Shown here: piece by piece, positions 48,851 through 58,440 of the stretch
Numbering within the stretch: the first letter of the stretch is position 1
Layout: each line of letters opens with the position of its first letter
Source of the DNA: Cinclus cinclus
Taxonomy: Eukaryota; Chordata; Aves; Passeriformes; Cinclidae
Length of the DNA: 64,000 nucleotides
Direction of reading: 5' to 3'
Assembly (NCBI RefSeq): GCF_963662255.1
Contig: NC_085055.1
Coordinates: forward strand, 8,625,102 to 8,689,101
Notes under the pieces: model-generated
The model's database searches: none
Told to the model about the DNA's origin: nothing
The model's input: the letters and a program-made list of their open reading frames with translations, nothing else
Position numbers and translations under genes: made by a program

Positions 48851-51414
48851 AAGGGAGGGGGGAGAGAATGAAGAAACTGCTTGACCTCCCCCCAAATGCT
48901 CTGCTGGAGGCCAGGAACCTTGGAGGATGTGGAGCACCCATGGCTGCACCTGCCCAGCACCCGGCTGAGGGGTCCTGGCACCAAGGGGGTCCCTGACACT
49001 GCTTGTCCTAGGGGCTACATTCGGCACCCCTCCAGTATGACTCCAGTATCCTTTAGGGCATAATCTGGAGGTCTATGTGGGTGCCATGGGGGAAGGCTGA
49101 AGTCAATGTCCTCTCCCTGGTCCTGTTCCCCATTAGTCCTTCGCATGTGCTGCCATACCTGCTGCAAGTGGAAATGGTGCTGGGCATGATGTGGGAACAG
49201 TTTTGGTCTCCAGCAAGGAGTAAGCAGGGATGTTCCACCTGGCATTCCAGCAGCTTAATTGGTGTGGTTTTCCAGCATTAGTAAGCAGTTAAAAGGAAGA
49301 AAACATACTGCCCTGTGTATTACAGAGATGTGCCACAGCATCACAGGTGCCCATTGCAGGGGACAAAGCAGTACCTGGCTGGATCAGGAACTGCTGCTTT
49401 CTGATGTGGTGCAGCTGATTTGGGGACCCCACCCAGGCCCTCCTGCCAAAGGACAGGATCCCCTCCTGTACCAGGACCACCAGCTCTCAGCCTGGGGGCA
49501 TTTGTGGACTCAGCATAGTCCCATGTGCACCTTTCTGCCTGTCAGCCTTCCCTGACTTCTCCTCCATGCTGGTGTGGGGCGCGCAGATCCTCCCTCACCA
49601 CCCTTCTCCTCCCCATCCCACCAGACTCACATGGAGGTGGTGGGTAGGGGCACAGCAGGGTCACCCAGCCACAGGTCTGCTGAACCAGCCCTGTCACCCA
49701 CGGGCTGGAGCAACACATCTCACATTCCTCTACACCTCCTCACTGGGTTTTCCCCAGTATAATGGTGCACACTAATGCTTTTAGGAAAATCCCATACTGC
49801 TGCAGGCTTTGAGGGCCATTTCCCATGTCAGGGGAGCCAGGATGGCCAGTACAGTATCCTGGCCAGTATACTGTGGAGAGAGCTGTGCTGTGACAGGCTC
49901 TTTTCAGGAATTTTGCACTCTTAGGGCAATGAATCTTATGTCACTGATCTCTTTACAATTATCCTCGGAGCTGAATCCCTCACTGCTGAGCAGCATGGGA
50001 AAGCATCCCAACACACGGAGAAGTCAGGCTGCTCCTCCAGACATGTGGAGGCAAAGATCAAACAAGGCTTACTTGGAAACCTCAGCAGAATTGTGCCAGA
50101 GGACACAAAGGATGTCCGGGTCATGCCAAAGCTACAGCTCTGCCGTTGCTGGCTCCCAGGGTGAGCCAGGCTGTGCTGGGGCCCCAGCAGGTCCATCTGC
50201 CTGGCTGGTGGAGCGAAGCATGGCATGCCAGCAATTTGTTTTGTACTCAACCTTTCGGGCTGGAAAGCCAAGGGAAACCTGAAGACATGAAGTTTATGTG
50301 CAAAATACCGTCAGCTGAGTTCCTGGCTGTTCACAGTGCCACATCGCTGGTGTCCTGCCTCTCTGGGGCACTCAGGTGCTGTTTTGCGGATGAGTTTTAA
50401 GGCAATTTTCCTTCTATTCCAATTTTTTTGCCCTCAATGAATTTTACACCAAAAGCATGGAAGCACTGCTGAGAAAGTATGTTTCGGGGAATGCTCTTTT
50501 GTTGGTTATTCTGGTTTTCTTTCTATTTTCCGCTTGTCACTGCCAGTGCAGGCTCTTAAAATAACTGGCCACTTTAAACCATGCTCCTTTGTTCCCTGGC
50601 TGAGCACCGCTGGCTGCCAGCTGGAGAGAGAGGGAGGTGAAGTGTCAGGGCCCTGCAGAGAGTTTTAAAGGAGGTTTGTGGTGATGGGGACAGTGTCTTA
50701 CACACTGATTCCTCCAAGCTGCTGTCTCCCTTGTTACCAGCAGGCCCCTTTGTTGCGGGATTTCCCAGGGAAGCACTGAGTTTGCAGGTTCTCGGCTGGT
50801 CTCCTCTCTGCCACCACCCAAACTTCATCCAGGCTCCAAGGGGGCAGCTGTGAGTCTGTACCCTAGCTTTGCAGCCTGCAGACATCCCCTGTGGACTCCT
50901 CAAAGTGCCACCCAACTTCAGAGCCCTGCCCTTAGGACTGCCCCTTTCCCACCCTCGCACCATCTGCATTGCAGCAAATTGTTTAGACCATGAAAGCTCC
51001 TGAGCGCTGGAGGGAAGAGGTGGGACACACAGCTCCCTTGACCCCAGTTAGTGTGGGAAAGGGCTACAGCAAAACTGGTTAGGAACTGGCAGCCAGCCCC
51101 GGGGGAAGCAACAGCTAAGCCTGGGCTTATCCCTCCCAAACCAAGCGCCAGGGCAGCGGATGCAAATCCCAGGCAGGCCAGGAATTGCCTGGCACCTCTC
51201 CCAGGGTGTTTGCACCTTCATTCTCGGGCACCCTAGGAATGTGGTGTGACGGGGAGAGGGGATTCCTGCAGCCAGGGGGGAAACTGGGGTGGGGGGTGCG
51301 GCCAGCCAGGGTGCTGCCAGCATGCTAGGCTCCACTACCTGCAGGCACCAGGGCTGGGCCAGAGCCCAGCTTGGAAGTGCTATGTCGGAGGCTTGTGCCA
51401 TGCCTGGGCACGTC

Positions 51415-51515
51415 CTCACTTTGTTTATTCCTTTGACTTATTATTTTATTTGACTATTTATTCCTGGCTGCCTTTTTCTCACGGTGGCTGTGTTTATTTA
51501 GCATGCCAGGCCTGG
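51415..51515. promoter_or_regulatory. FOX-motif cluster, candidate enhancer
   Basis: TGTTTAT occurs at 51422-51428 and again at 51491-51497, with TTATTATTTTATTTGACTA between. Both words match the forkhead core. The island lies about 600 bases before the RFX-like pair at 52086-52128. RFX and FOXJ1 factors co-operate at ciliary genes, so the two could belong together. That link is inference. Confidence 0.25.
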
Positions 51516-52085
51516 AGCCCGCTGGGCTCGTGCTGCTGCTGAGCACAGCCATAACCCGGGCGCAGCGAGAGCCACGACAGCAACCCCATTCTGAGGTTTC
51601 TCCCAGGGGCTTGGTGGGGTGTTTAAAATTGTGTGGGACAAGGTTTTGAGAGGACGGTGGGCAGTGGACAAGAGCATGGTCACACGTGCTTGGCACTGTT
51701 GATGCTGTCAGACGCAGCCACACCAAAGGGCTCCAGCACCTGCATGCCTGCCCACATGGGGCTGTGGTAGCTGAGCCAAACAGAGAAAAACTAGGCTGGA
51801 AGGAGGCAGGTTTTTAAACTACGAGGGTGGTCTGCAAAGTGATGAAGTGATGCCATCCTCATGCCATCAGTGATGCTTCTTGGTGACCCTGTCCCCACCA
51901 GCCTCCCAAGGTCCCAGGTGCTCCCAGAGCCCAAACCTCAGTGTCATGTGGAGATGCCAGCAAGCCATCAGCCCTCCTCCCTCCATTCCCAGGCCCTATG
52001 TGGCATCTCCCATGGTGACATCCCCCAAGGACCCAAATCACTGGGTCCTCTTGATGCTGAGGATACGGCTGCGGCTGGGGGCCGG

Positions 52086-52128
52086 GGAGCCATGGCAACT
52101 CGGCAAGGATGGGGGTTGCCATGGCAAT
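52086..52128. promoter_or_regulatory. Pair of RFX X-box-like palindromes
   Basis: GTTGCCATGGCAAT at 52115-52128 matches the X-box palindrome GTTGCCATGGCAAC at 13 of 14 positions. GGAGCCATGGCAAC at 52086-52099 matches at 12 of 14, with the right half-site perfect. Their starts are 29 bases apart. RFX-family factors bind this sequence, best known from promoters of ciliary genes and from some neural enhancers. A 13/14 match should occur only a few hundredths of a time in 64 kb at random, and a second near match next to it is less likely still. No exon follows within reach that I can recognise, so an enhancer or an unannotated non-coding transcript are the options. Confidence 0.5.
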
Positions 52129-53199
52129 GAGAGGCGCAGCATCCGGAGCTGGCTTTGGGCAAGGGATGCTCCAGGTGGGATGGGAAGCAGGACTAGGGTT
52201 CTGCCCCAAGGCTGAGGAAGGCCAAAGCCTCATCTTCGAGTCCAGGAAAGCTGCTCTGCTCTGAGGGCTGCCCCTGGCCCACAGTGCCTAGTGGGGGTGA
52301 GCAGGTGGAGGCTGCTGAGGTTCAGGCTCTGTGCTTGGCCCTGCTTTGGTCTCATTGTATCCACTGCCACCATCACCTCTTCCTGCTCCCAGGTAGCCCC
52401 AGCAGGACATGGTGCTGGTTCCTGTTCAGTCCCGAGGAGCAACCATCTTTGCAGGGCATGCATGGTCAGGAGAGGCCTCTTGGATATTTGCAGCCAGGAG
52501 GTCTGCCAGCATCTCTCATTATGAGTATGAACCCCAAATATCTTGTCACCCCATTTGGGGGTCACTATCCTCCATCTGGGAATGTCTCTCTGGGGTCAGG
52601 CTGTGGCACAAAGCAGGTTTCAGCCCCTAAATCTATGGTTTTGGAGATTATCTACTTTCTGTGACTTAAGGCAGGCACCCAGTTGACCCCTGCTCAGGGC
52701 TGAGCATGCAAAGGGGCCCTGCAGAGGCATTTCAGCTGCAGTCTCCTACCTAAAATGTCCCTAACGGGGCCAGGCTGCTAATTGCCCAGTTAGCAAAGAT
52801 GCCTGAGAGAGCAGTGGGCTGGGTGAGGGTGCTGCATCACCAGTTGAGAACCCTGCCTTGTCCCTCCAGTCCCTCACCAGCACATCCCCACCCTGCCAGC
52901 CCCATCCTGCTGCAGGGCTGGGAGGCAGAGAGGGGAAGGGGGCGATGGGAGGAGGAAATGGACCTCCCAGCTGGGAAGCACACGGCGGAGTGACATTTGC
53001 CAGACACTGATGTTGCTTTTGATAAAGAGCAGGGGGGCAGTTTGCTGCCCACAGGCACCCATGTTTCCCACACCTCCCAGCAGCTGGGGGACAAACCTTG
53101 TCCCCCAGCTCTGGAGCCTTTGCCTCCCACACAGGCAGAGTCACAGGAGGCTGGATGCCTTCCTTTCCCTTTCAGTCCCAATGGACTGCAGAACGGGGC

Positions 53200-53214
53200 G
53201 GGGGGGGGGGGGGG
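53200..53214 (+). repeat. G15 homopolymer run
   Basis: Fifteen consecutive G follow GGGGC. It is a potential G-quadruplex and a likely site of length error or polymorphism. Confidence 0.9.
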
Positions 53215-53599
53215 AAGGCAAAAATCACGATTTTTATTTATTTTTTGTGTGGTGTTTGTCAGCACCTGATAAAGGGCTGATGCAGAACTGGACAGAGTCA
53301 CCTGGACAGCATCAACATGGTTGCAACATGCACCCTTGCAGCATACGGACAGGGCTTGCTCTGCAAACACACAAGCCTCATCAGATTTTCCCAAGGGCAT
53401 ATCCCCAGTGCAGGAATGAGCCCAGAAGCCAGGACAACAGCCACCCTTCCCTCTCATGCTGTCTCTCAGGGCTCCAGCACCTAGCAGGCCCTTTTCCCCC
53501 TGCAGAAATACTGGCTGAGCTCTGATGCAAGCGTGCGCCAGCGAAAGGGGCTGGCGGCCGCTGGCAGCCGCTTCCAGCGATTCCACCCTGGAGCTTGTG

Positions 53600-54060
53600 G
53601 CTGGGCTCTAGATCTGCTAAGCCTGCTTCAAACTTTGCACTGGGAGAAGTGATTTGTCTGCAAATGTTATGTGGTTAAAATAAATGCAGAGAATTTTAAT
53701 CCTGGGAATTTGGAAAGTAGGAGATTTAAAATAACAAAACCCTTTCATATGGCACTTAATCCGAAATTAGCTGGGTTTTAAGTTTTACAGCAGTAGCTGA
53801 TCATTCCTCAGCCACCTCCCGCTCGGCGTGGGAAGCGGGGGGGCTCCCCAGATTCCAGGAGCAGGGGGCAGTGGGGGCTGCAGGATGAGCTCTCCCGGGC
53901 CATGCCAGGGCGGTGCTGGAGTAGTGACTAGTGACGGCACTCTTTTTTTGTTGACGTGGAATGGATCTCCCACAGCTACTTAAGGTTTTAATTGCCCTGT
54001 GATTAAAGTTTTCATTACTAAGCAATTAGCACCTGAAATTTTAAGTGCTGAAGTGTTTAA
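53600..54060. promoter_or_regulatory. Candidate proximal enhancer, AT-rich
   Basis: Two AT-rich halves surround a GC-rich middle. The left half (53640-53790) has AATGTTATGTGG, GGTTAAAATAAATGC, GAGAATTTTAATCC, AGATTTAAAATAAC, CACTTAATCCGAAATTAGC. The right half (53965-54060) has AAGGTTTTAATTGCCC, GTGATTAAAGTTTTC, ACTAAGCAATTAGC and AATTTTAAGTGC. Dense TAAT words in unique DNA 4-5 kb before the gene make this a stronger candidate than most. The CTCF-like site lies between the halves. Confidence 0.32.
53858..53872 (+). promoter_or_regulatory. CTCF-like motif
   Basis: GGAGCAGGGGGCAGT agrees with the CTCF consensus at 13 of 15 positions, and the core AGGGGGCAG is complete. It lies about 4.5 kb upstream of the start codon, a plausible place for an insulator or promoter anchor. 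Confidence 0.3.
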
Positions 54061-55904
54061 CTGCATCCCGAAGCTGCCAGAGGTGAGGGGTGGTGGATGT
54101 GGGTGGGACGGGAGAAGGTTTTGAAGTAAAGGGACCACAAGCAGCAGAAGGTGGCTTCCTTGCTGGGCCCAAGCGGGCTGGCACGGGTGTTGCCGGCTGC
54201 CCCGACCCGCTGGCAGCGCCAAACTCCTGGCAGCACAGGGAGGAGCTCCCGGAGGGGCAAGCACCCAGGAAGCCTGGGAAGGAGACAGGCTGGAGCCGGC
54301 GCTGGTCTGGCGGGGAACACATCGGCTGGGTGAGCTGGCACCCGGCAATGCTCCCTTCCCTGGGAACGGGTCCCCACGAGGCTCCCTTTGCACTGGGGAT
54401 AGCACAAGGGATCCCCCAGCAGTCGCAGGGCTGATCTAGGTGCCTGCTCAGATGTCGCCCCTCTGAGTGCAGCCCTTTGGACAGAGGACTTGGAGATATC
54501 ACTTGATACCATGATGGCCCCTACTACAGTGGTATCCAGCCCAGAAACACAGGGAAATCCCCACCCAGCTTCCCACATCCCCAGCACAGCTGTACTCCAG
54601 GTGAGCAGACAACAGAGGCCTCTTGCAGGGCAAGGCATTTTCTTGCGTTCATCCATTTCCACCCTTCAAACACATGTCCCCAATACTTACCTTGTGGCAA
54701 TGCACTCCTGGGACTGGGTGCCTGGTGAGGAATGTACTCCCTTCTGTTTGTTTTTAGACTCTTGCTGGGTAATTTCATTTGATGCCCCTTAGATCTTCTG
54801 AGAAAATAGGAATAATTGTTCCCTAATCACCTTTCCTTATGAAATTGCAGCTAAGGTTGCCGCATGCAAAGGAGGTGAGGGGCGGTGGCTGGCGCAGCGG
54901 GCAGGGTGCGTGGGTGCACCCGTGTGCAGGGCCATGGTCTGACACACACCGTGCGTGTGCCTGTGTGACATGGACCCATCACTGGAGCGCATCAGGGCTG
55001 TGTTTGGAAATGGGGAGTGAAAGTCAGGCTTGCTCCAGCAGGATGGAGTCTTTGGGTAGAAATTTCTTACTGAGAGAGGGCTGGGTTGGGAGGTTTGTCC
55101 TCTGAACCTTCCACGGCCGTTGCTGCTTTTCGAGGTTTTCCTTTCATGTCTGCCACTCCCTGTCTGCCCAGGAATGCCTCCCAGGGACACCGTGGGCTCC
55201 GCAGCTTTGCTATGCAGGCTGGAGGCTATTCTAAAGCAGAGCATCACTATCTCAGGTCAGTGCTGCAGACAAACTCCCCTGCCTATCCCACAGCCCCACG
55301 TTTCATCTCTCATCCCATCCGTGTCCACATCTTGCCAACATAGTGCTCATTGCAGCCCTGTTCAGCTCCAGCCGTCACCCCAACATGCCAGGGAGGGGAT
55401 CAGGGCTGAGTGGATGTGCAGGGACACAGTGTGGCTGGGAGCTGTTGGTGTTTCCACAGACATACCTATCCCCCAGCCACGCCATTACCCCAGCCCTCTG
55501 GGGCCACAGCAGAGCCATCCTCAGCACCAAGTCCATGCCCAAGCAGGCAGGTTGGCACTCAAGACCCAGCCCCTGCCAGCGAATACCACGCAGTTACCAC
55601 AGTTATTTGGTATTGTGTAGGAGTCGGAGCCCTGCCAGCACTGCTCCCTAGGCTGCCCACCAGCTGCAACACACAGGCAGCAACCAGGGCTCCCTGGCCA
55701 GTGAGCTGCCCTGAAATCCTCAGCCCCTCAGCTGGGACCGCGGCGCTGCAGCCGCCGGCACCAGGGAGCCTGAGGCCCCGGGAGAGGTGGCCTGGCAGCA
55801 CCAGCCCAGTGAGAGCAAGTGGGGGAACATCAATTACAGCATGTGGGGAGCGACGCGATTGTATGGAGCATCCTCCCCCAGGCCCGTGCACCCCTGCTGC
55901 CTGC

Positions 55905-56345
55905 TCCAATTTCTCATCCTATTCTGAAATAAATTCCTTTTGGGCTGAAATTTGCCAGGCATGGCTTGGCTCCAAGGGGAATTCTTGGAGAAAGTTTAAG
56001 TAAAATTGGTTGAGCCATTTTTGAATTATTCAAGTGTGAATAAGCAATTTCCCCATGTGCTCCGTTCAGAAATTTTGTGCTTGGGTAACTCAGACCTCTG
56101 GAATTGCAGAATAAACGAGATTTCTGCATCTCACTAAGCCGGCAGGGAGGGGATTTCCCGGGAGTGACTTCACAGGGAGACAGCAAATCTTCCCACCCTG
56201 AGCCTGGCCATTTGTTAAGATTCTCAGCATCTGCATCAGCCCTTAGCCCTCTCCTTCCTCACTGATGCTGCATTATACCCTCATGCATGCGTTAACGATG
56301 CGGCTTCATCACTCCCTTCTCTGCTGCTTATCTCCTTGAGTGACA
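55905..56345. promoter_or_regulatory. AT-rich block about 2.3 kb upstream of EPHB3, candidate enhancer
   Basis: A sharp AT-rich block in GC-rich surroundings. It contains TGAAATAAATTCC, GTTTAAGTAAAATTGG, TTTTTGAATTATTCAAG, GAATAAGCAATTTCC and GAATTGCAGAATAAACG. A perfect NF-kB-type GGGGATTTCC lies at 56149-56158. TTCCCAC (RBPJ core GTGGGAA on the minus strand) lies at 56190-56196. CATGCATGCGTTAACG lies near 56282. Human EPHB3 has, from memory, a Wnt- and Notch-responsive enhancer about 2.3 kb before its start site. The position is similar and an RBPJ core is present, but no CTTTGAT/ATCAAAG TCF core was found in the block. Confidence 0.38.
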
Positions 56346-57654
56346 GCATGTCCAAACCAAACAGTATGTCCAACAACTTCTGCTTCTTTGCTCAAACTTA
56401 GGCATTTTCCACACGTGCAATCCCCTTACTGCTGCTTTGCTCCCCAGCCACTTCCCTTTACCTGGAGTGTGCAATGCCCCACTTGTTGCATCTCCTGTCC
56501 CTCACAGAGGTCTATCACAGTCATATGTCTTATGTCCTGCCTTAAATTAGCACCCTGGCTCTCTTGGGCATGACTTTTCCTTCAGGAACCATGCCCAGTG
56601 ATGCTGGGGCTCTGTGGCAGTCCTCAGGGGACAGCATTCTGGCAAGACTACTCACAGCTCCAGGAGAATGTCGGCGTTCCTACAGCAGGAATCAGTCATC
56701 TCCAAATTTTCAGCTGCGCAGGCAGAGCTCAGGTCTGTGCCAGCCTCTCTGGCCAGGACTTGGGAAGCCAAATCCTTCCAGGACATGGAAGGAAAATGCC
56801 CATCCTCAGACCTGGTAGCAGAAGGCAGAGGGGATATAGATGTGCTCTGCGTCTATCCTCGCAGAGGAGAGGTCAACCATAGCCAACCCTGATAACCTCC
56901 CAAATTCCTGCTCCTGCCAGCAGCCACAGGGAATGTGGCCAGGAGTGTGGTCCTGTGGCCTCCCTGCTGCGCCAGTGTGGGGCCAGGGCTGTGGCTGCAT
57001 GGCAAAGGAGTTTCTGGGCCAGGAGCACTGTGGGGAGGTGCTGCTTGCAGATGGCAGGTGTCTGCCGGGACAGCCCAGATAGCTCTGCCAGCGGGATAAG
57101 GCTGCCCATGGTAAAGCAACCAACCATGCACCCCACTGCCCCTGGATCTGCTGGAGTTTCAGACACTCCCAGGGACATCAGCATTCCCCAACATCAGTGA
57201 CTTAGGGGATTTTGCTAAGCCCAAGTGAAGCCTCCCCAGGTATCTGAGGGGCAGATGCAGCACAGAAGGCCCGGATAGGTCACAGCTAGTGTCGCACACA
57301 CATCATGGCAGATATGTGTCTGTCCTGAAAGATGTGGAAGTGCCAGTTCCAACCATCAGGACAGTGTGTGTGGATACAACATCCGGAGGGAGCAGAGTCT
57401 GTCTCAGACAAGACCCCAAAACCTTGCCATAGTGAAGTCAGGACAGAGGGGAAAGAAGACTGAGGAACCCACAGGCTTGGAAGCTGTGGCTTAATGCACG
57501 GTAACCAGCACCTTCTCCCACGAGGAATGTGATGGGGAAGGCACCTTGTGGGTAGGAGTGACTCTAGGAGAGGTGACTTCAGGGTGCTCTCTGTATGGGT
57601 TCAGCTTGGCCAGGATCACAGCATTCATCCCTGTCTGTGTGCTGGGAATTGTGA

Positions 57655-57815
57655 TGCGGGTAGGGTGGGGAGGCTTATGATACAATGAGATGGGAGGAGT
57701 GAGGTAGGATGGGATGTATGGGATGGGCTGGGGGAGAACGGAGTGAGATGAGTTGTCAAAGGGTGGGATGCATGAGAGACAGGATGGGACTGTAGAGAAT
57801 GGGATAGCAGTGGGT
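57655..57815. repeat. Degenerate GGGATG-type minisatellite
   Basis: Purine-rich sequence with many GATGGGA-type words (GAGATGGGAGG, TAGGATGGGATG, TATGGGATGGGC, GGTGGGATGCATG, AGGATGGGAC, AATGGGATAG). The period is irregular. It directly borders the CpG island and separates it from the upstream DNA. Confidence 0.6.
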
Positions 57816-57926
57816 GGTACATGTAAACCAGGCTGCCAGTAATGTGCCACAGAGGGGCCCACGATCCCGTCATCACACACGCTACCAAGATGACGCACTC
57901 ACCCGGATCCCGAGGGGTGGAGGACA

Positions 57927-57954
57927 GGGCAGCGCGGGCCGGGGGTGTGCAGGG
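57927..57954 (+). other. Potential G-quadruplex upstream of exon 1
   Basis: Four G-runs (57927-57929, 57936-57938, 57941-57945, 57952-57954) are separated by loops of 6, 2 and 6 bases. This fits the usual G3 with loops of 1-7 rule. It lies about 400 bases before the ATG at the upstream edge of the CpG island. Confidence 0.45.
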
Positions 57955-58036
57955 CAGGCCGGGAGCGCGGCCCCTTTAAGAGCCCAGTTCCGCGGGCGGC
58001 CGCTGGGTGGGGCGCGCTCCCCGCCCTGCGCCTCCC

Positions 58037-58215
58037 GCGCCAGGGGGCGGGGCTATGGGGGGCGCGCCGGACAGTGCCCGCCCCCTCCAATTCATCTTTC
58101 CGCGGACGCTCCTCCCTCCGCCTCAGCACCGTCCAATCGGCGCCGCGCTCGCCGTCGCCAGGGGCGCCGGGTTGCCAGGGGCGGGGTGATTGGCGGACGG
58201 GCCCCGCCCCGCCCG
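58037..58215 (+). promoter_or_regulatory. EPHB3: TATA-less core promoter region with CCAAT and GC boxes
   Basis: Elements in order are a GC box in GGGGGCGGGGC (58043-58053), CCAAT in the forward direction (58133-58137, as GTCCAATCGG), a GC box in GGGGCGGGG (58178-58186) and CCAAT in reverse (ATTGG, 58189-58193). Inverse GC boxes follow in CCCCGCCCCGCCC (58202-58214). Two CCAAT boxes in opposite directions with SP1 sites form a common housekeeping-like promoter arrangement. The transcription start cannot be fixed from sequence and probably lies between about 57.95 and 58.25 kb. Confidence 0.55.
58055..58189 (+). other. Possible upstream ORF, 44 codons
   Basis: ATG at 58055 opens a 44-codon frame that ends at TGA 58187-58189, 146 bases before the main ATG and out of frame with it. 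It matters only if transcription starts upstream of 58055, in which case it could reduce translation of the receptor. The peptide resembles nothing I know. It is the only upstream ATG I see between 58055 and the main start. Confidence 0.2.
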
Positions 58216-58224
58216 GCTCAGCAG

Positions 58225-58242
58225 CGGCGGCGGCGGCGGCGG
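58225..58242 (+). repeat. (CGG)6 trinucleotide run in the probable 5' UTR
   Basis: Six exact CGG units lie about 95 bases before the start codon. If transcribed, they would form stable structure in the leader. CGG runs in 5' UTRs are often length-variable. Confidence 0.85.
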
Positions 58243-58335
58243 CGCCAGAGCGCGAGCGTGGCGCGGCGGCGAGAGGAGCCGCGCGTGGCGCCGAGCTCGG
58301 GACTGCCCGGCGGGGCCGCCCGCACTGCCCCCGCC

Positions 58336-58432
58336 ATGGCCGCGGCCCGCTCGGGGGCCCCCCCGCCGCCGCCGCCGCTGCTCCCCCTCTTGCTGCTTTT
58401 GCTGCTCCCCGGTGGACGCCGCGCTCTGGAGG
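58336..58432 (+). CDS. EPHB3: EPHB3 first coding exon (signal peptide), partial gene
   Basis: This exon encodes 32 residues plus one base of the next codon. EPHB3 is an ephrin-B receptor tyrosine kinase of the plasma membrane, used in cell sorting, axon guidance and epithelial patterning; only its signal peptide is encoded here. The ATG (GCCGCCATGG context, G at -3 and +4) is followed by MAAARSGAPPPPPP, a leucine-rich hydrophobic core, PGGRRALE, and a GTGAGT donor. EphB proteins have ALEE or VEET directly after the signal peptide, and their first coding exon ends in phase 1, with G starting the Glu codon, as here. The Pro-run followed by a Leu-run and R-A-L-E is most like EPHB3. EPHB4 and EPHB6 also carry ALEE-type junctions but lack this proline-rich start. 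Cleavage is expected after A30. The ligand-binding, fibronectin, kinase and SAM exons lie beyond the window. Confidence 0.8.
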
Positions 58433-58440
58433 GTGAGTAC
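58433..58440 (+). other. EPHB3: Splice donor of intron 1
   Basis: The exon ends GGAG-G and the intron begins GTGAGTAC, a near-ideal U1 match. The break leaves one base of a codon (phase 1), as expected for the first intron of EphB genes. Confidence 0.85.

Larger units (their letters stand above)
44691..52085. other. Intergenic sequence, no gene recognised
   Basis: No exon is supported. Contents listed separately are a TA/CA simple repeat (44959-45002), candidate regulatory islands (46785-46995, 47590-47760, 48660-48850, 51415-51515), a 28-bp tandem repeat (47135-47200) and small tandem duplications at 47944-47977 and 48254-48274. An AT-rich stretch at 50400-50580 holds nothing I can name. 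The rest has short frames on both strands. Confidence 0.6.
52129..57654. other. Intergenic sequence immediately upstream of the gene
   Basis: Within about 6 kb of the CpG island. No exon is seen. Separately listed contents are a G15 run (53200-53214), a CTCF-like site (53858-53872) and AT-rich candidate enhancers (53600-54060 and 55905-56345). The frames at 52837-53586 (minus, 249 codons) and 54057-54662 (minus) overlap frames on the other strand and show no domain. The rest, notably 54.1-55.9 and 56.4-57.6 kb, is unremarkable GC-rich DNA. Confidence 0.6.

Noticed and set aside
52837..53586. 249-codon minus-strand open frame
   Set aside because: It runs through a G15 tract and low-complexity DNA and overlaps + strand frames of similar length. 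It shows no family resemblance.
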